64,000 bases of DNA from Photorhabdus noenieputensis (GTDB lineage: Bacteria; Pseudomonadota; Gammaproteobacteria; Enterobacterales; Enterobacteriaceae), in NCBI RefSeq assembly GCF_018448935.1, contig NZ_RCWC01000005.1, positions 118,210-182,209 on the forward strand, in the 5' to 3' direction. The position numbers and the translations under genes were made by a program. The notes under the pieces were generated by a model. It was given only the letters and a program-made list of their open reading frames with translations, searched no databases and was not told the DNA's origin. Of this stretch, positions 54,007 to 64,000 are shown piece after piece; position 1 is the stretch's first letter; every line of letters begins with the position of its first letter.

Positions 54007-55506
54007 TTAGTTACCCATTTTTATTTTGAATTGATTAATTTTATCGGCTAATTGGATAAAACTTTGCTCTATCGTAGCAAGCCAATGATTTTCAATAAAT
54101 AGACATGGCCGATGTTGATTAAACAGTTGATGTTGGTGATGGATTTCTTGATTAATTTTTTCCAATTTTTCCAGCCACTCGCTGTTTTCTTCCTTTTGCT
54201 GATACTGACGGCTTGGTAAATATAGCGTGGATGAACGACGGCTGATATCAAAAATCTCTGGCTGATGTGCTGAATTAATTTCGGCTGCTATGTTTTGTGG
54301 AAAACCAATGCCGTTCAGACGGGCTGATAGCTCTCCGCCTTTGCTTATCCAAATATTCAACGCTTTTTTTTCCAATTCAATGAAATTGACTTTAATATCA
54401 TGGAGATGAAGAGGTGTATGTAGGAATAGAATCAAATTTTCTTCATTGATATGATCGGGTAGTGAATATTGTATTTTGTGTCCAAACCGACGGGTTTGTT
54501 TTTCCAGTTTTAGCGCCTGCTGATCATTTTTATCCTGACGGGCTTGAGTCCATTGGTGATAGAGCGAATCAATTTGTTGAGATAATATTCTTTGCTGGTA
54601 TGCCTGTTCGATCATGAGAGTATTCAGGTACTGAGGTAATAATTTAAAAGAGTGGAGATCATGCCACAAACAATCTTTTAGCAATATTAAATCAAGAGGG
54701 GATATTTCTTTTCTACCATTAAAGAAAGCACTGGCTTGTAATAAATGAATGGCTTTCTTCCAGCGCCGATCTGAAACGTAAGGTGAATGCTCTATTGTAT
54801 CAAGTTGCTGGCGTAAATGATAAATAATATCAAAACAACTATTTGGTAAAATTACTTTATCAATCTCCTTTTGCCATTGGTGAAATTCCTCACTTGTTAT
54901 CTGAATGTCTGCCGGGACGGGGTTATCATTTTCATTTTTGTGGCTAGTGAGTAACGCTCGGAAATTCTTTTTATCCTGAATTTTATCTAACCAAATACGA
55001 ATTAGCATTCTGTCATAGAGCGCTTCCAGACTGTTATCTGCTTCAGGCAGCTCATTGGATGCTGCTATAAGTAATCGCATTGGAATTTTCTCTTCTATAT
55101 CCCCATTTCTGAATTTTCTTTCATTAATTGCAGTCAGTAGGGTATTTAGAATTGCCGGACCGGCTTTCCATATTTCATCAAGGAAGACAATTTCAGTTTC
55201 AGGTAAATATCCGTTGGTTAGGCGTTGGTAACGTCCTTCTTCTTTCAGTGCTTGGATAGAAAGAGGACCGAAAATTTCTTCGGGGGTTGAGAAGCGAGTC
55301 ATCAGATATTCAAATGCTCTGGCATCACGAAACGCAAATTTCAATCGGCGGGCTATCAAGCTTTTTGCAATACCTGGAGGACCGAGTAGAAAGACGCTTT
55401 CCCCACACAATGCCGCTAGCAAACATAAACGAATAGTCTGTTGTCTTTCATACAGACCATTTTCCAGATAGTGACTTAAGCAAACTATTTTTTCTGCTAA
55501 CAACAT
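54007..55506 (-). CDS. ravA: MoxR-family AAA+ ATPase RavA
   Basis: Hexameric ATPase that in E. coli binds lysine decarboxylase LdcI. 499 residues (E. coli 498). Walker [17 protein letters not shown], Walker [12 protein letters not shown], sensor [12 protein letters not shown]-terminal LARA region diverges. ATG 55506 preferred to TTG 55517. In E. coli kup follows in the gap toward rbsD; it is missing here. Confidence 0.94.
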   Translation of the reverse strand: MLLAEKIVCLSHYLENGLYERQQTIRLCLLAALCGESVFLLGPPGIAKSLIARRLKFAFRDARAFEYLMTRFSTPEEIFGPLSIQALKEEGRYQRLTNGYLPETEIVFLDEIWKAGPAILNTLLTAINERKFRNGDIEEKIPMRLLIAASNELPEADNSLEALYDRMLIRIWLDKIQDKKNFRALLTSHKNENDNPVPADIQITSEEFHQWQKEIDKVILPNSCFDIIYHLRQQLDTIEHSPYVSDRRWKKAIHLLQASAFFNGRKEISPLDLILLKDCLWHDLHSFKLLPQYLNTLMIEQAYQQRILSQQIDSLYHQWTQARQDKNDQQALKLEKQTRRFGHKIQYSLPDHINEENLILFLHTPLHLHDIKVNFIELEKKALNIWISKGGELSARLNGIGFPQNIAAEINSAHQPEIFDISRRSSTLYLPSRQYQQKEENSEWLEKLEKINQEIHHQHQLFNQHRPCLFIENHWLATIEQSFIQLADKINQFKIKMGN

Positions 55507-55661
55507 AATTCGTACCAATATTATCTGTTGGATTAGATAAAACCTAATTAGCCTTCTCCATAGATTTTAATCATTATTTGTTGGTGTAGACAATATTTAC
55601 CTTAAAAATCGATTCAGCATAACATATTCAATAAGTTAACGTTTGTTTTCGTTTTTTTTAT

Positions 55662-55679
55662 TATCGAAACGTTTCGATA
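55662..55679. promoter_or_regulatory. RbsR-type operator 1
   Basis: TATCGAAAC-GTTTCGATA, a perfect 18-base palindrome of the LacI/RbsR type, 92 bases before rbsD. Confidence 0.85.
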
Positions 55680-55739
55680 GCGATCACACTTTTGTATCAC
55701 TAATGTTGTATTTTAAATATTACTTTCTATATTACTAAA

Positions 55740-55757
55740 TAGCGAAACGTTTCGCTA
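55740..55757. promoter_or_regulatory. RbsR-type operator 2
   Basis: TAGCGAAAC-GTTTCGCTA, a perfect palindrome like the E. coli rbs operator, 14 bases before rbsD. Its centre is 78 bases from that of operator 1, a spacing that would permit looping. Confidence 0.88.
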
Positions 55758-55770
55758 ATGGAATAAAAAA

Positions 55771-56190
55771 ATGAAAAAAGGTGTATTACTTAATTCTGAA
55801 ATTTCAGCCGTAATTTCTCAGCTAGGGCATACTGACCAGATTACAATTGGTGATGCTGGATTACCAATTCCTTCTTTAGCCCAGCGGATTGATTTAGCGC
55901 TAACCCAGGGAATTCCCAGTCTTATATCCGTTCTTAATGTCGTTACACAAGAAATGCAGATTGAAGCTGCATTTTTAGCTGAGGAGATCATTGAGCATAA
56001 TCCTTTGATACATCAATTAATATTAACTCAAATTAAAGAGCTTGAGAAACAGCAAGGGAATTCAATTACTGTAGACTATATTATTCATAATATGTTGAAA
56101 GAGAAAACAAAACATAGCCGAGCGGTGATTCGTACTGGAGAGCATTCTCCTTATGCAAATATTATCCTTTGTGCTGGTGTGACTTTCTGA
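55771..56190 (+). CDS. rbsD: D-ribose pyranase
   Basis: Converts beta-pyranose to beta-furanose forms of ribose so that RbsK can use it. 139 residues as in E. coli ([22 protein letters not shown]). The catalytic histidine is HTD at about residue 20. First gene of the ribose operon. Confidence 0.97.
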   Translation: MKKGVLLNSEISAVISQLGHTDQITIGDAGLPIPSLAQRIDLALTQGIPSLISVLNVVTQEMQIEAAFLAEEIIEHNPLIHQLILTQIKELEKQQGNSITVDYIIHNMLKEKTKHSRAVIRTGEHSPYANIILCAGVTF

Positions 56191-56197
56191 GGTAATT

Positions 56198-57703
56198 ATG
56201 CAGCCTGTATTGGAACTAAAAGGAATTAGTAAATCTTTTCCTGGTATCAAAGCATTATCTGGTGCGGCACTACGTGTTTATCCGGGTAAAGTGATGGCAC
56301 TGGTAGGGGAGAATGGTGCAGGTAAATCCACGATGATGAAAGTGTTGACTGGGATATATACCAGAGATACAGGCACGGTTCATTACTTAGGAAAAGAAGT
56401 GATTTTTTCTGGTCCTAGATCCTCTCAGGAAGCGGGGATCGGGATTATCCATCAGGAATTAAATCTTATTCCCCAACTGACTATTGCTGAAAATATTTTC
56501 CTGGGGCGCGAATTTGTTAATAAATTCGGTGCGATTGACTGGAGAAAAATGTATCAGGAAGCAGCTCGTCTGTTAAAAAAATTGAATCTGAGTTACAGCA
56601 GTCACCGTTTAGTCGCTGAACTTTCTATCGGTGATCAACAAATGGTTGAAATTGCTAAGGTGCTGAGTTTTAAATCCAAAGTTATCATTATGGATGAGCC
56701 GACTGATGCGTTGACCGATACAGAAACTGAATCATTATTTCGCGTAATACGTGAACTAAAATCTCAGGGATGCGGTATTGTTTATATCTCCCATCGTTTG
56801 AGAGAAATTTTTGAAATTTGCGATGATGTGACGGTATTTCGTGATGGGCAATTTATTGGTGAAAAGCCGGTAAAAGAGCTAAAAGAAGAGACTCTTATTG
56901 AAATGATGGTTGGGCGAAAACTGGAAGATCAGTATCCTCGCCTGAATTTACCTCGGGGAAAAAAACGACTTGAGGTTAAGCAGATTTCTGGTCCCGGTGT
57001 AACAAATGCCAGTTTTTCCCTTTATAGAGGGGAAATTTTGGGTATATCAGGGTTAATGGGGGCTGGCCGCACTGAATTGATGAAAATTATTTATGGTGCG
57101 TTGCCGAAAACTCAAGGACAAATCACACTGGATGGAATTCCCATTGTAATTCGTAGCCCTCAGGATGGGTTAGGTTGTGGGATTGTTTATATTTCAGAAG
57201 ATCGTAAACGTGATGGCTTAGTTTTGGGAATGTCAATTAAAGAGAATATGTCTCTTACTGCCTTACGTTATTTCAGTAACCGGTTAGGTGGTCTTAATCA
57301 TAAAGAAGAACAGAATGCTGTTAGTGACTTTATTAAATTGTTTAGTATCAAGACACCTTCAATGGGACAAGCTATTGGTTTACTTTCTGGTGGTAATCAG
57401 CAAAAAGTAGCCATTGCCCGAGGATTAATGACCAGACCAAAAATTCTTATTCTGGATGAACCTACGCGTGGTGTAGATGTTGGTGCAAAAAAAGAAATTT
57501 ATCAGTTGATTAATCAATTCAAGAAAGAGGGGTTAAGCATTATTCTCGTTTCTTCTGAAATGCCAGAAATTATAGGAATGAGTGATCGTATTTTGGTTAT
57601 GTGTGAAGGCCAAATCAGCGGAGAATTTTTCACTGAACAGGCAACTCAAGAAGTTTTGATGGCAGCGGCTGTGGGCAAACAATATGGGGCGATTCAGGAG
57701 TAA
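56198..57703 (+). CDS. rbsA: Ribose ABC transporter ATP-binding protein
   Basis: Two fused ATPase domains, 501 residues as in E. coli. First Walker A GENGAGKS; second domain has [15 protein letters not shown] and the Walker [16 protein letters not shown]. Energises ribose import with RbsC and RbsB. Confidence 0.97.
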   Translation: MQPVLELKGISKSFPGIKALSGAALRVYPGKVMALVGENGAGKSTMMKVLTGIYTRDTGTVHYLGKEVIFSGPRSSQEAGIGIIHQELNLIPQLTIAENIFLGREFVNKFGAIDWRKMYQEAARLLKKLNLSYSSHRLVAELSIGDQQMVEIAKVLSFKSKVIIMDEPTDALTDTETESLFRVIRELKSQGCGIVYISHRLREIFEICDDVTVFRDGQFIGEKPVKELKEETLIEMMVGRKLEDQYPRLNLPRGKKRLEVKQISGPGVTNASFSLYRGEILGISGLMGAGRTELMKIIYGALPKTQGQITLDGIPIVIRSPQDGLGCGIVYISEDRKRDGLVLGMSIKENMSLTALRYFSNRLGGLNHKEEQNAVSDFIKLFSIKTPSMGQAIGLLSGGNQQKVAIARGLMTRPKILILDEPTRGVDVGAKKEIYQLINQFKKEGLSIILVSSEMPEIIGMSDRILVMCEGQISGEFFTEQATQEVLMAAAVGKQYGAIQE

Positions 57704-57709
57704 CTCAGT

Positions 57710-58681
57710 ATGAATTCTAATATATTACCGACATTTAAACGTTGGTTTACTAAAGAGTGGTTACTGAAACAAAAGTCACTGATTGCATTGTTAGTGCTGA
57801 TAGCAGTAGTTTCTTCTCTTAGCCAAAATTTTTTCACTTTAAATAATTTGTTTAATATTCTGCAACAAACATCGGTCAATGCCATTATGGCCGTTGGGAT
57901 GACATTAGTTATTTTGACATCGGGTATTGACCTGTCTGTTGGTTCATTGCTTGCGTTAACCGGTGCAGTAGCTGCTTCATTGGTTGGTACGGAAGTTAAT
58001 GCTTTAATGGCTATCGTGAGTGCTTTGGTTTTAGGTGCTGCAATTGGTGCTTGTACAGGAATAATAGTTGCTAAAGGTAAGGTGCAGGCTTTTATTGCCA
58101 CTCTAGTCATGATGTTATTACTTCGTGGAATAACCCGTGTCTATACTGATGGTAGCCCAATAAATACAGGATTCAGTGATAATGCGGATCTGTTTGGCTG
58201 GTTTGGTATTGGTCGACCATTGGGAATTCCTACTCCAGTATGGCTGATGTTGATAGTTTTTGTTATCGCATGGTATATCCTGCATCACACTCGATTAGGT
58301 CGTTATATTTATGCTTTGGGAGGGAATGAATCGGCTACCCATTTGTCTGGTATCAATATCGATAAAATTAAAATTATCGTTTACTCCTTATGCGGCTTAT
58401 TGACGGCGTTGGCAAGTATTATTGAAGTTGCTCGTCTTTCTTCTGCTCAACCTATGGCGGGGGGAGGTTATGAATTAGATGCTATTGCTGCCGTAGTACT
58501 GGGAGGAACTCGCCTGGCTGGTGGTAAGGGATTAATTATTGGTACTCTGATTGGTGCGCTAATCCTCGGTTTTTTAAACAATGGCTTAAACTTATTAGGT
58601 ATTTCTTCTAACTATCAGATGATTGTTAAAGCAATTGTAATATTGTTGGCAGTTCTGGTTGATAACAAAAGTGGTAAATAA
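57710..58681 (+). CDS. rbsC: Ribose ABC transporter permease
   Basis: Inner-membrane permease, 323 residues (E. coli 321), about ten hydrophobic segments. The motif GIDLSVGS and the GGTRLAGGKG loop are typical of sugar permeases. Starts 6 bases after rbsA. Confidence 0.97.
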   Translation: MNSNILPTFKRWFTKEWLLKQKSLIALLVLIAVVSSLSQNFFTLNNLFNILQQTSVNAIMAVGMTLVILTSGIDLSVGSLLALTGAVAASLVGTEVNALMAIVSALVLGAAIGACTGIIVAKGKVQAFIATLVMMLLLRGITRVYTDGSPINTGFSDNADLFGWFGIGRPLGIPTPVWLMLIVFVIAWYILHHTRLGRYIYALGGNESATHLSGINIDKIKIIVYSLCGLLTALASIIEVARLSSAQPMAGGGYELDAIAAVVLGGTRLAGGKGLIIGTLIGALILGFLNNGLNLLGISSNYQMIVKAIVILLAVLVDNKSGK

Positions 58682-58705
58682 CCTCCCTCTACAGGAAATA
58701 ACACG

Positions 58706-59596
58706 ATGAAAGTGAAGAAATTAGTAACAATTTTATCTGCTGTTGCGCTAAGTATGACTGTAAGTGTAAAGACATTGGCGAAAGACACTATCGCGTTAGT
58801 CATTTCTACACTGAATAATCCATTCTTTGTCACAATGAAAGATAGCGCTCAAAAAGAGGCGGATAAGTTAGGCTATGACCTGATTGTGTTGGATTCTCAG
58901 GATAATCCAGCGAAAGAATTAGCTAATGTTCAGGATTTGACGGTACGTGGTACTAAACTCATGCTAATTAACCCGACTGACTCCGATGCTGTTGGTAATG
59001 CCATTATTATGGCTAACAATGCAAAAATTCCGGTCATTACTCTAGATCGGATAGCGAATAAAGGTACTGTTGTCAGTCATATTGCTTCTGATAACCGTTT
59101 GGGGGGTAAAATAGCGGGTGATTTTATCGCCGAAAAACTGGGGAATGGAGCTAAAATTATTCAGCTAGAAGGTATTGCCGGTACTTCTGCTGCCCGTGAA
59201 CGTGGTGAAGGGTTTAATAAGGTAGCACAGGAAAATAAATTCAATGTGTTAGCTAGTCAGCCTGCTGATTTCGATCGTACCAAGGGACTGAACGTTATGC
59301 AGAACTTACTGACGGCTCATCCGGCTGTGCAAGCTGTATTTGCTCAGAATGATGAGATGGCGTTGGGTGCTTTGCGTGCTTTACAGACAGCAGGTAAAAG
59401 CGATGTATTAGTTGTTGGTTTTGATGGTACTGGAGATGGTATCAAAGCTGTTCAAAGTGGAAAACTCGGTGCGACAATCGCTCAGCGTCCTGATCAAATT
59501 GGTATCGTTGGTGTTCAGACTGCAAATAAAGTGCTGAAAGGCGAAAAAGTTGAAGCCGTCATCCCTGTGGAATTGGAGTTAGTTATTAAAAAATAA
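58706..59596 (+). CDS. rbsB: Periplasmic ribose-binding protein
   Basis: Binds ribose in the periplasm. 296 residues as in E. coli, with a cleavable signal peptide ending near TLAKDTIAL. Contains [13 protein letters not shown] and the conserved RERGEGF ligand region. Confidence 0.97.
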   Translation: MKVKKLVTILSAVALSMTVSVKTLAKDTIALVISTLNNPFFVTMKDSAQKEADKLGYDLIVLDSQDNPAKELANVQDLTVRGTKLMLINPTDSDAVGNAIIMANNAKIPVITLDRIANKGTVVSHIASDNRLGGKIAGDFIAEKLGNGAKIIQLEGIAGTSAARERGEGFNKVAQENKFNVLASQPADFDRTKGLNVMQNLLTAHPAVQAVFAQNDEMALGALRALQTAGKSDVLVVGFDGTGDGIKAVQSGKLGATIAQRPDQIGIVGVQTANKVLKGEKVEAVIPVELELVIKK

Positions 59597-59610
59597 ATCG
59601 ATATTACTGT

Positions 59611-59635
59611 GCCGTTACTCATTAATGGTGACGGC
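59611..59635 (+). other. Stem-loop between rbsB and rbsK
   Basis: GCCGTTAC (59611-59618) pairs with GTGACGGC (59628-59635) with one G-U pair. It is placed after rbsB, where an RNA hairpin could protect the abundant rbsB message or reduce rbsK expression. Confidence 0.6.
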
Positions 59636-59658
59636 ATAATTGAAAAGGAATAAATGTA

Positions 59659-60588
59659 ATGAGTACAGCAAAACTTGCGGTGCTTGGCAGCATTAATGCT
59701 GACCATATTTTGAATCTTAAGTCGTTCCCTCGTCCGGGGGAAACGGTGATCGGGGAACAATATCAGGTTGCTTTTGGTGGTAAAGGTGCTAATCAAGCAG
59801 TAGCAGCAGGCCGCAGCGGTGCTGACATTACATTTATCGCTTGTGTTGGTGAGGACGATATTGGTTTTCGTATCTGTCAGCAATTAGTAAAGGATAATAT
59901 TAAAACTTCTGGCATTGAAGTGATTAAAGGAGAAACAACGGGTGTAGCATTGATTTTCGTTAATCAGCAAGGTGAAAACGTTATTGGTATCAATGCAGGC
60001 GCTAATGCAGCGCTAACACCGGAATATTTCTATCGCTACCAAAATATTATTGAGCAAGCAGATGCATTGTTAATGCAACTTGAGTCTCCATTGGAAACAG
60101 TACAACTTGCTGCAACAATAGCTAAACAAAATAATACAAAAGTAATACTCAATCCGGCACCGGCCCTAAAATTATCTGATCAATTGCTCTCGCTGGTGGA
60201 TATCATTACACCGAATGAAACTGAAGCGGAATATCTCACTGGAATTAAAGTAGAAAATGACTCAGATGCGGAAAATGCGGCTCAAGTACTGCATGATAAA
60301 GGGATTGAAACGGTAATTATCACATTGGGTAGCCGTGGTGTGTGGTTAAGTGAAAGAGGTCAGAAGGGAAAAATTGTTCCTGGATTTAAAGTTAACGTTG
60401 TAGATACTGTTGCGGCAGGAGATACTTTCAACGGTGCACTGATGACAGCATTATTGGAAAGAAAATCCATATTATCTGCCATACGATTTGCTCATTCTGC
60501 TGCTGCGATAGCAGTAACCCGTCAGGGTGCTCAGCCTTCTGTCCCGTGGCGAAATGAAATTGATGCATTTTTAACTGAACAGGACTAA
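59659..60588 (+). CDS. rbsK: Ribokinase
   Basis: Phosphorylates ribose to ribose-5-phosphate. 309 residues as in E. coli. PfkB family: [17 protein letters not shown] near the start and [13 protein letters not shown] with the catalytic aspartate. Confidence 0.97.
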   Translation: MSTAKLAVLGSINADHILNLKSFPRPGETVIGEQYQVAFGGKGANQAVAAGRSGADITFIACVGEDDIGFRICQQLVKDNIKTSGIEVIKGETTGVALIFVNQQGENVIGINAGANAALTPEYFYRYQNIIEQADALLMQLESPLETVQLAATIAKQNNTKVILNPAPALKLSDQLLSLVDIITPNETEAEYLTGIKVENDSDAENAAQVLHDKGIETVIITLGSRGVWLSERGQKGKIVPGFKVNVVDTVAAGDTFNGALMTALLERKSILSAIRFAHSAAAIAVTRQGAQPSVPWRNEIDAFLTEQD

Positions 60589-60590
60589 CT

Positions 60591-61592
60591 GTGGCTACAA
60601 TGAAAGATGTTGCTCGTTTTGCAGGCGTTTCTACATCAACTGTATCTCATGTTATTAATAATAATCGTTATGTCAGTGATGGTGTGAAAAAGAAAGTTAA
60701 TGATGCAATTGATCAATTGAATTATGCACCATCAGCGCTTGCACGAAGTCTTAAAATCAAGCAAACCAAAACCATTGGTATGCTGGTAACGACCAGTAAT
60801 AATCCTTTTTATGCTGAAATTGTAAGAGGGGTTGAACGAAGCTGTTATGAGCGTGGTTACAGCCTTATCTTGTGTAATACAGAGGGTGATGCCAAACGAA
60901 TGGATTACAGCATGGAAACTTTGCTGCAAAAGCGAGTAGATGGGGTGCTGATTATGTGTACTGAAAATCAACACAGTTCCTGCGATGTTTTGCGTCGTTA
61001 TCCTCCTTTACCTATGGTTATGATGGATTGGTCTCCATTTGATATTGTCAGCGATATTATTCAGGACAATTCCTTGTTAGGGGGGGAGATAGCGACTAAT
61101 CACCTTATTAGCTGTGGTTTTAAAAAAATAGCCTGTATTGCAGGTCCACAAGATAAAACACCTGCTAATCATCGATTAAAGGGATATAGAAAGGCAATGG
61201 CAAATGCTGGTCTTATTATTCCTGACGGATATGAAATTTATAGTGATTTTGAATTTGTTGGTGGTTTTGAATCAATGCAGAAATTACTACAACATCCAGA
61301 ACCACCAGAAGCTGTTTTTGCTGGAAATGATGCAATGGCTGTTGGCGCTTATCAGGCTCTGTACCAAGCAGGGCTTTCTGTGCCGGATGATATTTCTATC
61401 ATAGGTTATGATGATATCGACCTTGCCCCTTATATGATTCCACCGTTGACAACCATTCATCAGCCAAAAGATGAATTAGGAAAGTTAGCTGTTGATACTT
61501 TGCTTTATCGGATGGATAACCCAAAAAGTGATCCTAAATTATTAGTATTAACTCCGACACTGATTGAACGTAGTTCGGTTTCTCGTTCTTAA
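60591..61592 (+). CDS. rbsR: Ribose operon repressor RbsR
   Basis: LacI-family repressor of the ribose operon, released by ribose. 333 residues (E. coli 330). N-terminal helix-turn-helix [20 protein letters not shown], then a ribose-binding domain. Starts at GTG 60591, two bases after rbsK. Its stop overlaps that of the convergent hsrA by 4 bases. Confidence 0.95.
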   Translation: MATMKDVARFAGVSTSTVSHVINNNRYVSDGVKKKVNDAIDQLNYAPSALARSLKIKQTKTIGMLVTTSNNPFYAEIVRGVERSCYERGYSLILCNTEGDAKRMDYSMETLLQKRVDGVLIMCTENQHSSCDVLRRYPPLPMVMMDWSPFDIVSDIIQDNSLLGGEIATNHLISCGFKKIACIAGPQDKTPANHRLKGYRKAMANAGLIIPDGYEIYSDFEFVGGFESMQKLLQHPEPPEAVFAGNDAMAVGAYQALYQAGLSVPDDISIIGYDDIDLAPYMIPPLTTIHQPKDELGKLAVDTLLYRMDNPKSDPKLLVLTPTLIERSSVSRS

Positions 61593-62980
61593 GTGTTCTT
61601 TTTCTTGATCATGTTATCTCCATCTTCCTTATGTAATAGCAGGAAGGTGGAAGAAGAGAGTAAAGTGATTATTCCTACGGTAATAAAAGTGTTGTGGAAG
61701 CTATCAATGGTTGTTCCATAATGTATGGATTCATAGAAACGGAGAATAGCTGCACTTACCGCAACACCGAAGCTAATAGATAACTGCTGAGTTACCGCTA
61801 ATAAACTATTTCCTGAACTGGCATTATTATCGGTCAGATCAGCAAGAGTAATGGTATTCATCGAAGTAAATTGAATGGATACAGCCATGCCTAGAAAGAA
61901 TAGTGGAATAGACAAAAGAACAGCGTACATTTCTGGTGATTGTAGTGAAAATTGAGCAATCATTAATCCAATGATGATTGTTATGCTAACCAGCGTCTTA
62001 CGATATCCAAAGCGAGTTAATACATTAGTAACGAAAGATTTGGCTATAACAGAACCAATAGCTGTTGGTGCCATCATCATTCCGGCAATAATCGCTGAGT
62101 AGCCAAATCCAACTTGTAGCATCAAAGGCATCAGAAAAGGAATACATCCAGTTCCCAGGCGTGTAACAAGATTACCTATAATACCGATAGAGAATGTACG
62201 AATACTGAATAATTTCAGACTGATAAGGGGTTGGGTTTGTCTTCTGGCATGCATTAGATAACCAAATAATATTATAAAACCACCAACCATAATTGTCAGA
62301 GGTATATAGCCTGGTAACGCACTCTCCCCTAGTAAATCTAAACTGACAGAAACCATTATTAAACTCAGTCCAAAAAGTATAAAACCGAAAAAATCGAATG
62401 AACGTTTTGGCATTGTAAAATTCGGCATATGCTTTTTAGCATAAATAATCCCCAATAAACCGATTGGGATATTGATAATAAATATCCAGTGCCAGGTAGC
62501 ATAAGTGACTAATAACCCACCGAGCATGGGACCAAGAATTGGCCCTACTAACCCTGGCATGGTGACAAAATTCATAACGGGTAGAAGTTTGCTGCGTGGG
62601 TACGCACGTAATAGAGCAAGACGAGCAACTGGCATCATCATTGCGCCACCAATTCCTTGAATTACACGAGAAACAACTAGAAAGGCTAAATTACCTGACA
62701 AAGCACAGGCTAGGGAGCCTAAAGAAAACAAGGATACAGCAAACATAAATATCCGGCGGGTACCGAAACGATCTGCTAACCAGCCACTGACTGGAATTAA
62801 CAAAGCAACAGTCAGAGTATAGCTGACAACTGCAGATTGCATCGCCAGAGGTGAATGTTTGAGGCTTTCAGCAATAGCGGGCAATGCTGTGTTGAGAATT
62901 GTTGCATCTAAAGCTTGCATAAAGAAAGCTATTGCAGCAATCCAGGGTAGCCCCGCCATATTACGAGCGGTTTTTACCAT
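61589..62980 (-). CDS. hsrA: MFS transporter of the DHA2 family, HsrA/YieO-like
   Basis: 463 residues with fourteen predicted membrane segments (E. coli HsrA 475). Start [31 protein letters not shown] nearly matches E. coli, and motif A region [11 protein letters not shown] is present. E. coli hsrA affects sigma-S-related phenotypes; its substrate is unclear. The order rbsR-hsrA-yieP-rrn is the E. coli order. Confidence 0.92.
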   Translation of the reverse strand: MVKTARNMAGLPWIAAIAFFMQALDATILNTALPAIAESLKHSPLAMQSAVVSYTLTVALLIPVSGWLADRFGTRRIFMFAVSLFSLGSLACALSGNLAFLVVSRVIQGIGGAMMMPVARLALLRAYPRSKLLPVMNFVTMPGLVGPILGPMLGGLLVTYATWHWIFIINIPIGLLGIIYAKKHMPNFTMPKRSFDFFGFILFGLSLIMVSVSLDLLGESALPGYIPLTIMVGGFIILFGYLMHARRQTQPLISLKLFSIRTFSIGIIGNLVTRLGTGCIPFLMPLMLQVGFGYSAIIAGMMMAPTAIGSVIAKSFVTNVLTRFGYRKTLVSITIIIGLMIAQFSLQSPEMYAVLLSIPLFFLGMAVSIQFTSMNTITLADLTDNNASSGNSLLAVTQQLSISFGVAVSAAILRFYESIHYGTTIDSFHNTFITVGIITLLSSSTFLLLHKEDGDNMIKKKNT

Positions 62981-63049
62981 TAATAATCCTGCTTATTTTA
63001 TCTAGCTAATGTTTGGTTGGATATTAATCTAATACACTACTATATAAGA

Positions 63050-63739
63050 TCATTCGCGTTCTGTTAATAACTTTTGACAAGCGAGAAGTGCGCTGTAACT
63101 GTCACCTTGGGTGATAGAATTAACAATTGTTTTATGAGCTTCCAGTTGTACAACTTTATCGGAAATAATAGCTTCAAAGTAATTCTGATAAACCAGATTA
63201 AATAAGTTGGCAAAAGAGCATAAGAATGGATTTCCACAAGATTTGTAAATGGTATAGTGAAACTGGTAATCAATCTCTATCCATTTTTCCCGGTTAAAAT
63301 TTTCTTTTAGTAGATACATTTCATCTATTACCTGTAATAGCTGCTTCTTTTGTTGTGATGTGGCATTTTGTGCCGCAAGAAAGCAAGCTTGTGGTTCTAT
63401 TGCTAATCTTACTATATGGAAATGTTCGACCACTTGACTAAGGTTGTCACGATTCATCCACCACTTTAATAAATCCTGATCAAGGAAATTCCAATGAATC
63501 GTTGGCATGATTCGAGTACCAATACGTGGGCGAGGTAATAGCATACCTTTGGCTACAAGTATTTTTATTGCTTCACGAACAGATGTTCTGCTGACGTTAA
63601 ATTGTTCAGCGAGTTCTATTTCACCAGGAAGGATAGTTTCAGCTTTATATTCACCAGACAAAATCTGTTGTCCGATTTTTTCAGCTAGAAGATAAGAAAG
63701 GTTTTTCTGGGAAGCTTTTCTTTGTTCTTTAAAGTGCAT
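63050..63739 (-). CDS. yieP: GntR/FadR-family regulator YieP
   Basis: 229 residues (E. coli 230). N-terminal winged helix (ILPGEIELAEQFNVSRTSVREAIKIL), C-terminal FCD ligand domain with the metal-type histidines. ATG 63739 fits the E. coli length; the frame to 63943 would cover the rrn promoter. The target is unknown. Confidence 0.92.
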   Translation of the reverse strand: MHFKEQRKASQKNLSYLLAEKIGQQILSGEYKAETILPGEIELAEQFNVSRTSVREAIKILVAKGMLLPRPRIGTRIMPTIHWNFLDQDLLKWWMNRDNLSQVVEHFHIVRLAIEPQACFLAAQNATSQQKKQLLQVIDEMYLLKENFNREKWIEIDYQFHYTIYKSCGNPFLCSFANLFNLVYQNYFEAIISDKVVQLEAHKTIVNSITQGDSYSALLACQKLLTERE

Positions 63740-63870
63740 AGTAGATTTGAACCCTTTCCCGCATTTGTCTATTGAATAGTACTTTAGTTTGGGAATAATT
63801 ATTGTCGATGCCATCAATTTTGTATAAAAAAAACGCAAAAGTGCGGGTTTTGTTGAAAAAAACTGCGAAT

Positions 63871-63921
63871 AAAAGTTTTTTTTAAATAAACGCTTGCCAG
63901 CGCCAAAGAACTCCCTATAAT
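63871..63921 (+). promoter_or_regulatory. rRNA operon promoter P1 with UP element
   Basis: TTGCCA (63894-63899) and TATAAT (63916-63921) are 16 bases apart, with the rrn-type discriminator GCGCCACCACTGAC right after. AT-rich 63871-63892 fits the UP element. Confidence 0.95.
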
Positions 63922-63990
63922 GCGCCACCACTGACCGACACAACGCTGATAAACATTGTGAGGTCGGGCAGAGAACCAGCCAATAAGCGC

Positions 63991-64000
63991 TTGACTCTGC
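63991..64000 (+). promoter_or_regulatory. Start of rRNA operon promoter P2 (-35)
   Basis: TTGACT at 63991-63996, preceded by GCGC, in the position of the P2 -35 hexamer; the -10 lies beyond the end. The 16S rRNA gene should follow outside the window. Confidence 0.85.

Noticed and set aside
55507..55770. kup gene expected between ravA and rbsD by comparison with E. coli
   Set aside because: The gap is 264 bases, holding only operators and promoter sequence, so kup is absent here.
63740..63943. 68-residue extension of YieP
   Set aside because: It covers the rRNA P1 promoter and would make the protein much longer than its family.

Overview
This window looks like the replication-origin region of a gammaproteobacterium of the order Enterobacterales, most likely Photorhabdus or a close relative such as Xenorhabdus (Morganellaceae). 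The basis is the E. coli-like order mnmE-yidC-yidD-rnpA-rpmH-dnaA-dnaN-recF-gyrB ... glmS-glmU-atpCDGAHFEBI-rsmG-mnmG-oriC-mioC-asnC-asnA-viaA-ravA-rbsDACBKR-hsrA-yieP-(rrn), proteins whose lengths match the E. coli ones almost residue for residue, a visibly AT-rich background, and a P2-type tail-only locus of the R-type bacteriocin kind known from Photorhabdus and Xenorhabdus. Genus is an inference; the gene order is read from the sequence.

Layout. 1-1748: the end of an SMC/ABC-like ATPase gene and an AlbA/Schlafen-type ATP-binding gene, possibly a defence pair. 1975-5843 (minus): mnmE, yidC, yidD, rnpA, rpmH. 6536-12576 (plus): dnaA, dnaN, recF, gyrB. 12699-13780 (minus): three tandem paralogous small membrane-protein genes, the third frameshifted. 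14002-15108: asd. 15313-35740: a tailocin (phage-tail-like particle) locus with P2-like ogr, D, U, T, E/E', FII and FI on the minus strand, and X, V, W, J, I, H on the plus strand. Between and beyond these lie two tail-fibre cassette blocks, a serine DNA invertase, a CI-type repressor and a small gene behind a LexA box. No capsid, terminase, portal, integrase or lysis gene is visible. 35933-36346: zinc-free ribosomal protein paralogues L36 and L31 behind a Zur-type box. 36494-46872: glmS, glmU and the complete ATP synthase operon. 47483-50006: rsmG and mnmG. 50111-50361: oriC with AT-rich 13-mers, DnaA boxes and many GATC sites. 50387-55506: mioC, asnC, asnA, viaA, ravA. 55662-61592: ribose operon with two RbsR-type operators. 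61589-63739: hsrA and yieP. 63871-64000: rRNA promoters P1 and the start of P2; the 16S gene lies beyond the window.

The most interesting system is the tail-fibre switch. Four copies of a Gin/Cin-type crossover site (centres near 22437, 25898, 32273 and 35528) share the same central dinucleotide and the same reading frame, encoding K-N-L-G-L. Only one, inside gene H, is joined to a fibre N-terminus. The other three begin headless fibre cassettes with no start codon of their own. Each of those three is flanked by a copy of the invertase 5' end, of which only one is intact. Two site pairs are inverted within the cassette blocks, and cross-pair inversions would flip the whole baseplate block. 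The two tail operons now diverge, whereas in P2 they run the same way, which is what such a large inversion would produce.

The tail genes appear to be controlled in two tiers. A LexA box (CTGT-N8-ACAG) precedes a small gene that diverges from the repressor, which suggests SOS induction. P2 Ogr-type sites (TTGT-N12-ACAA) lie 71-88 bases before X, V and FI and match the Ogr homologue encoded at the end of the D operon. The tape-measure gene carries a 273-bp in-frame tandem duplication, and the spike protein carries extra octapeptide repeats.
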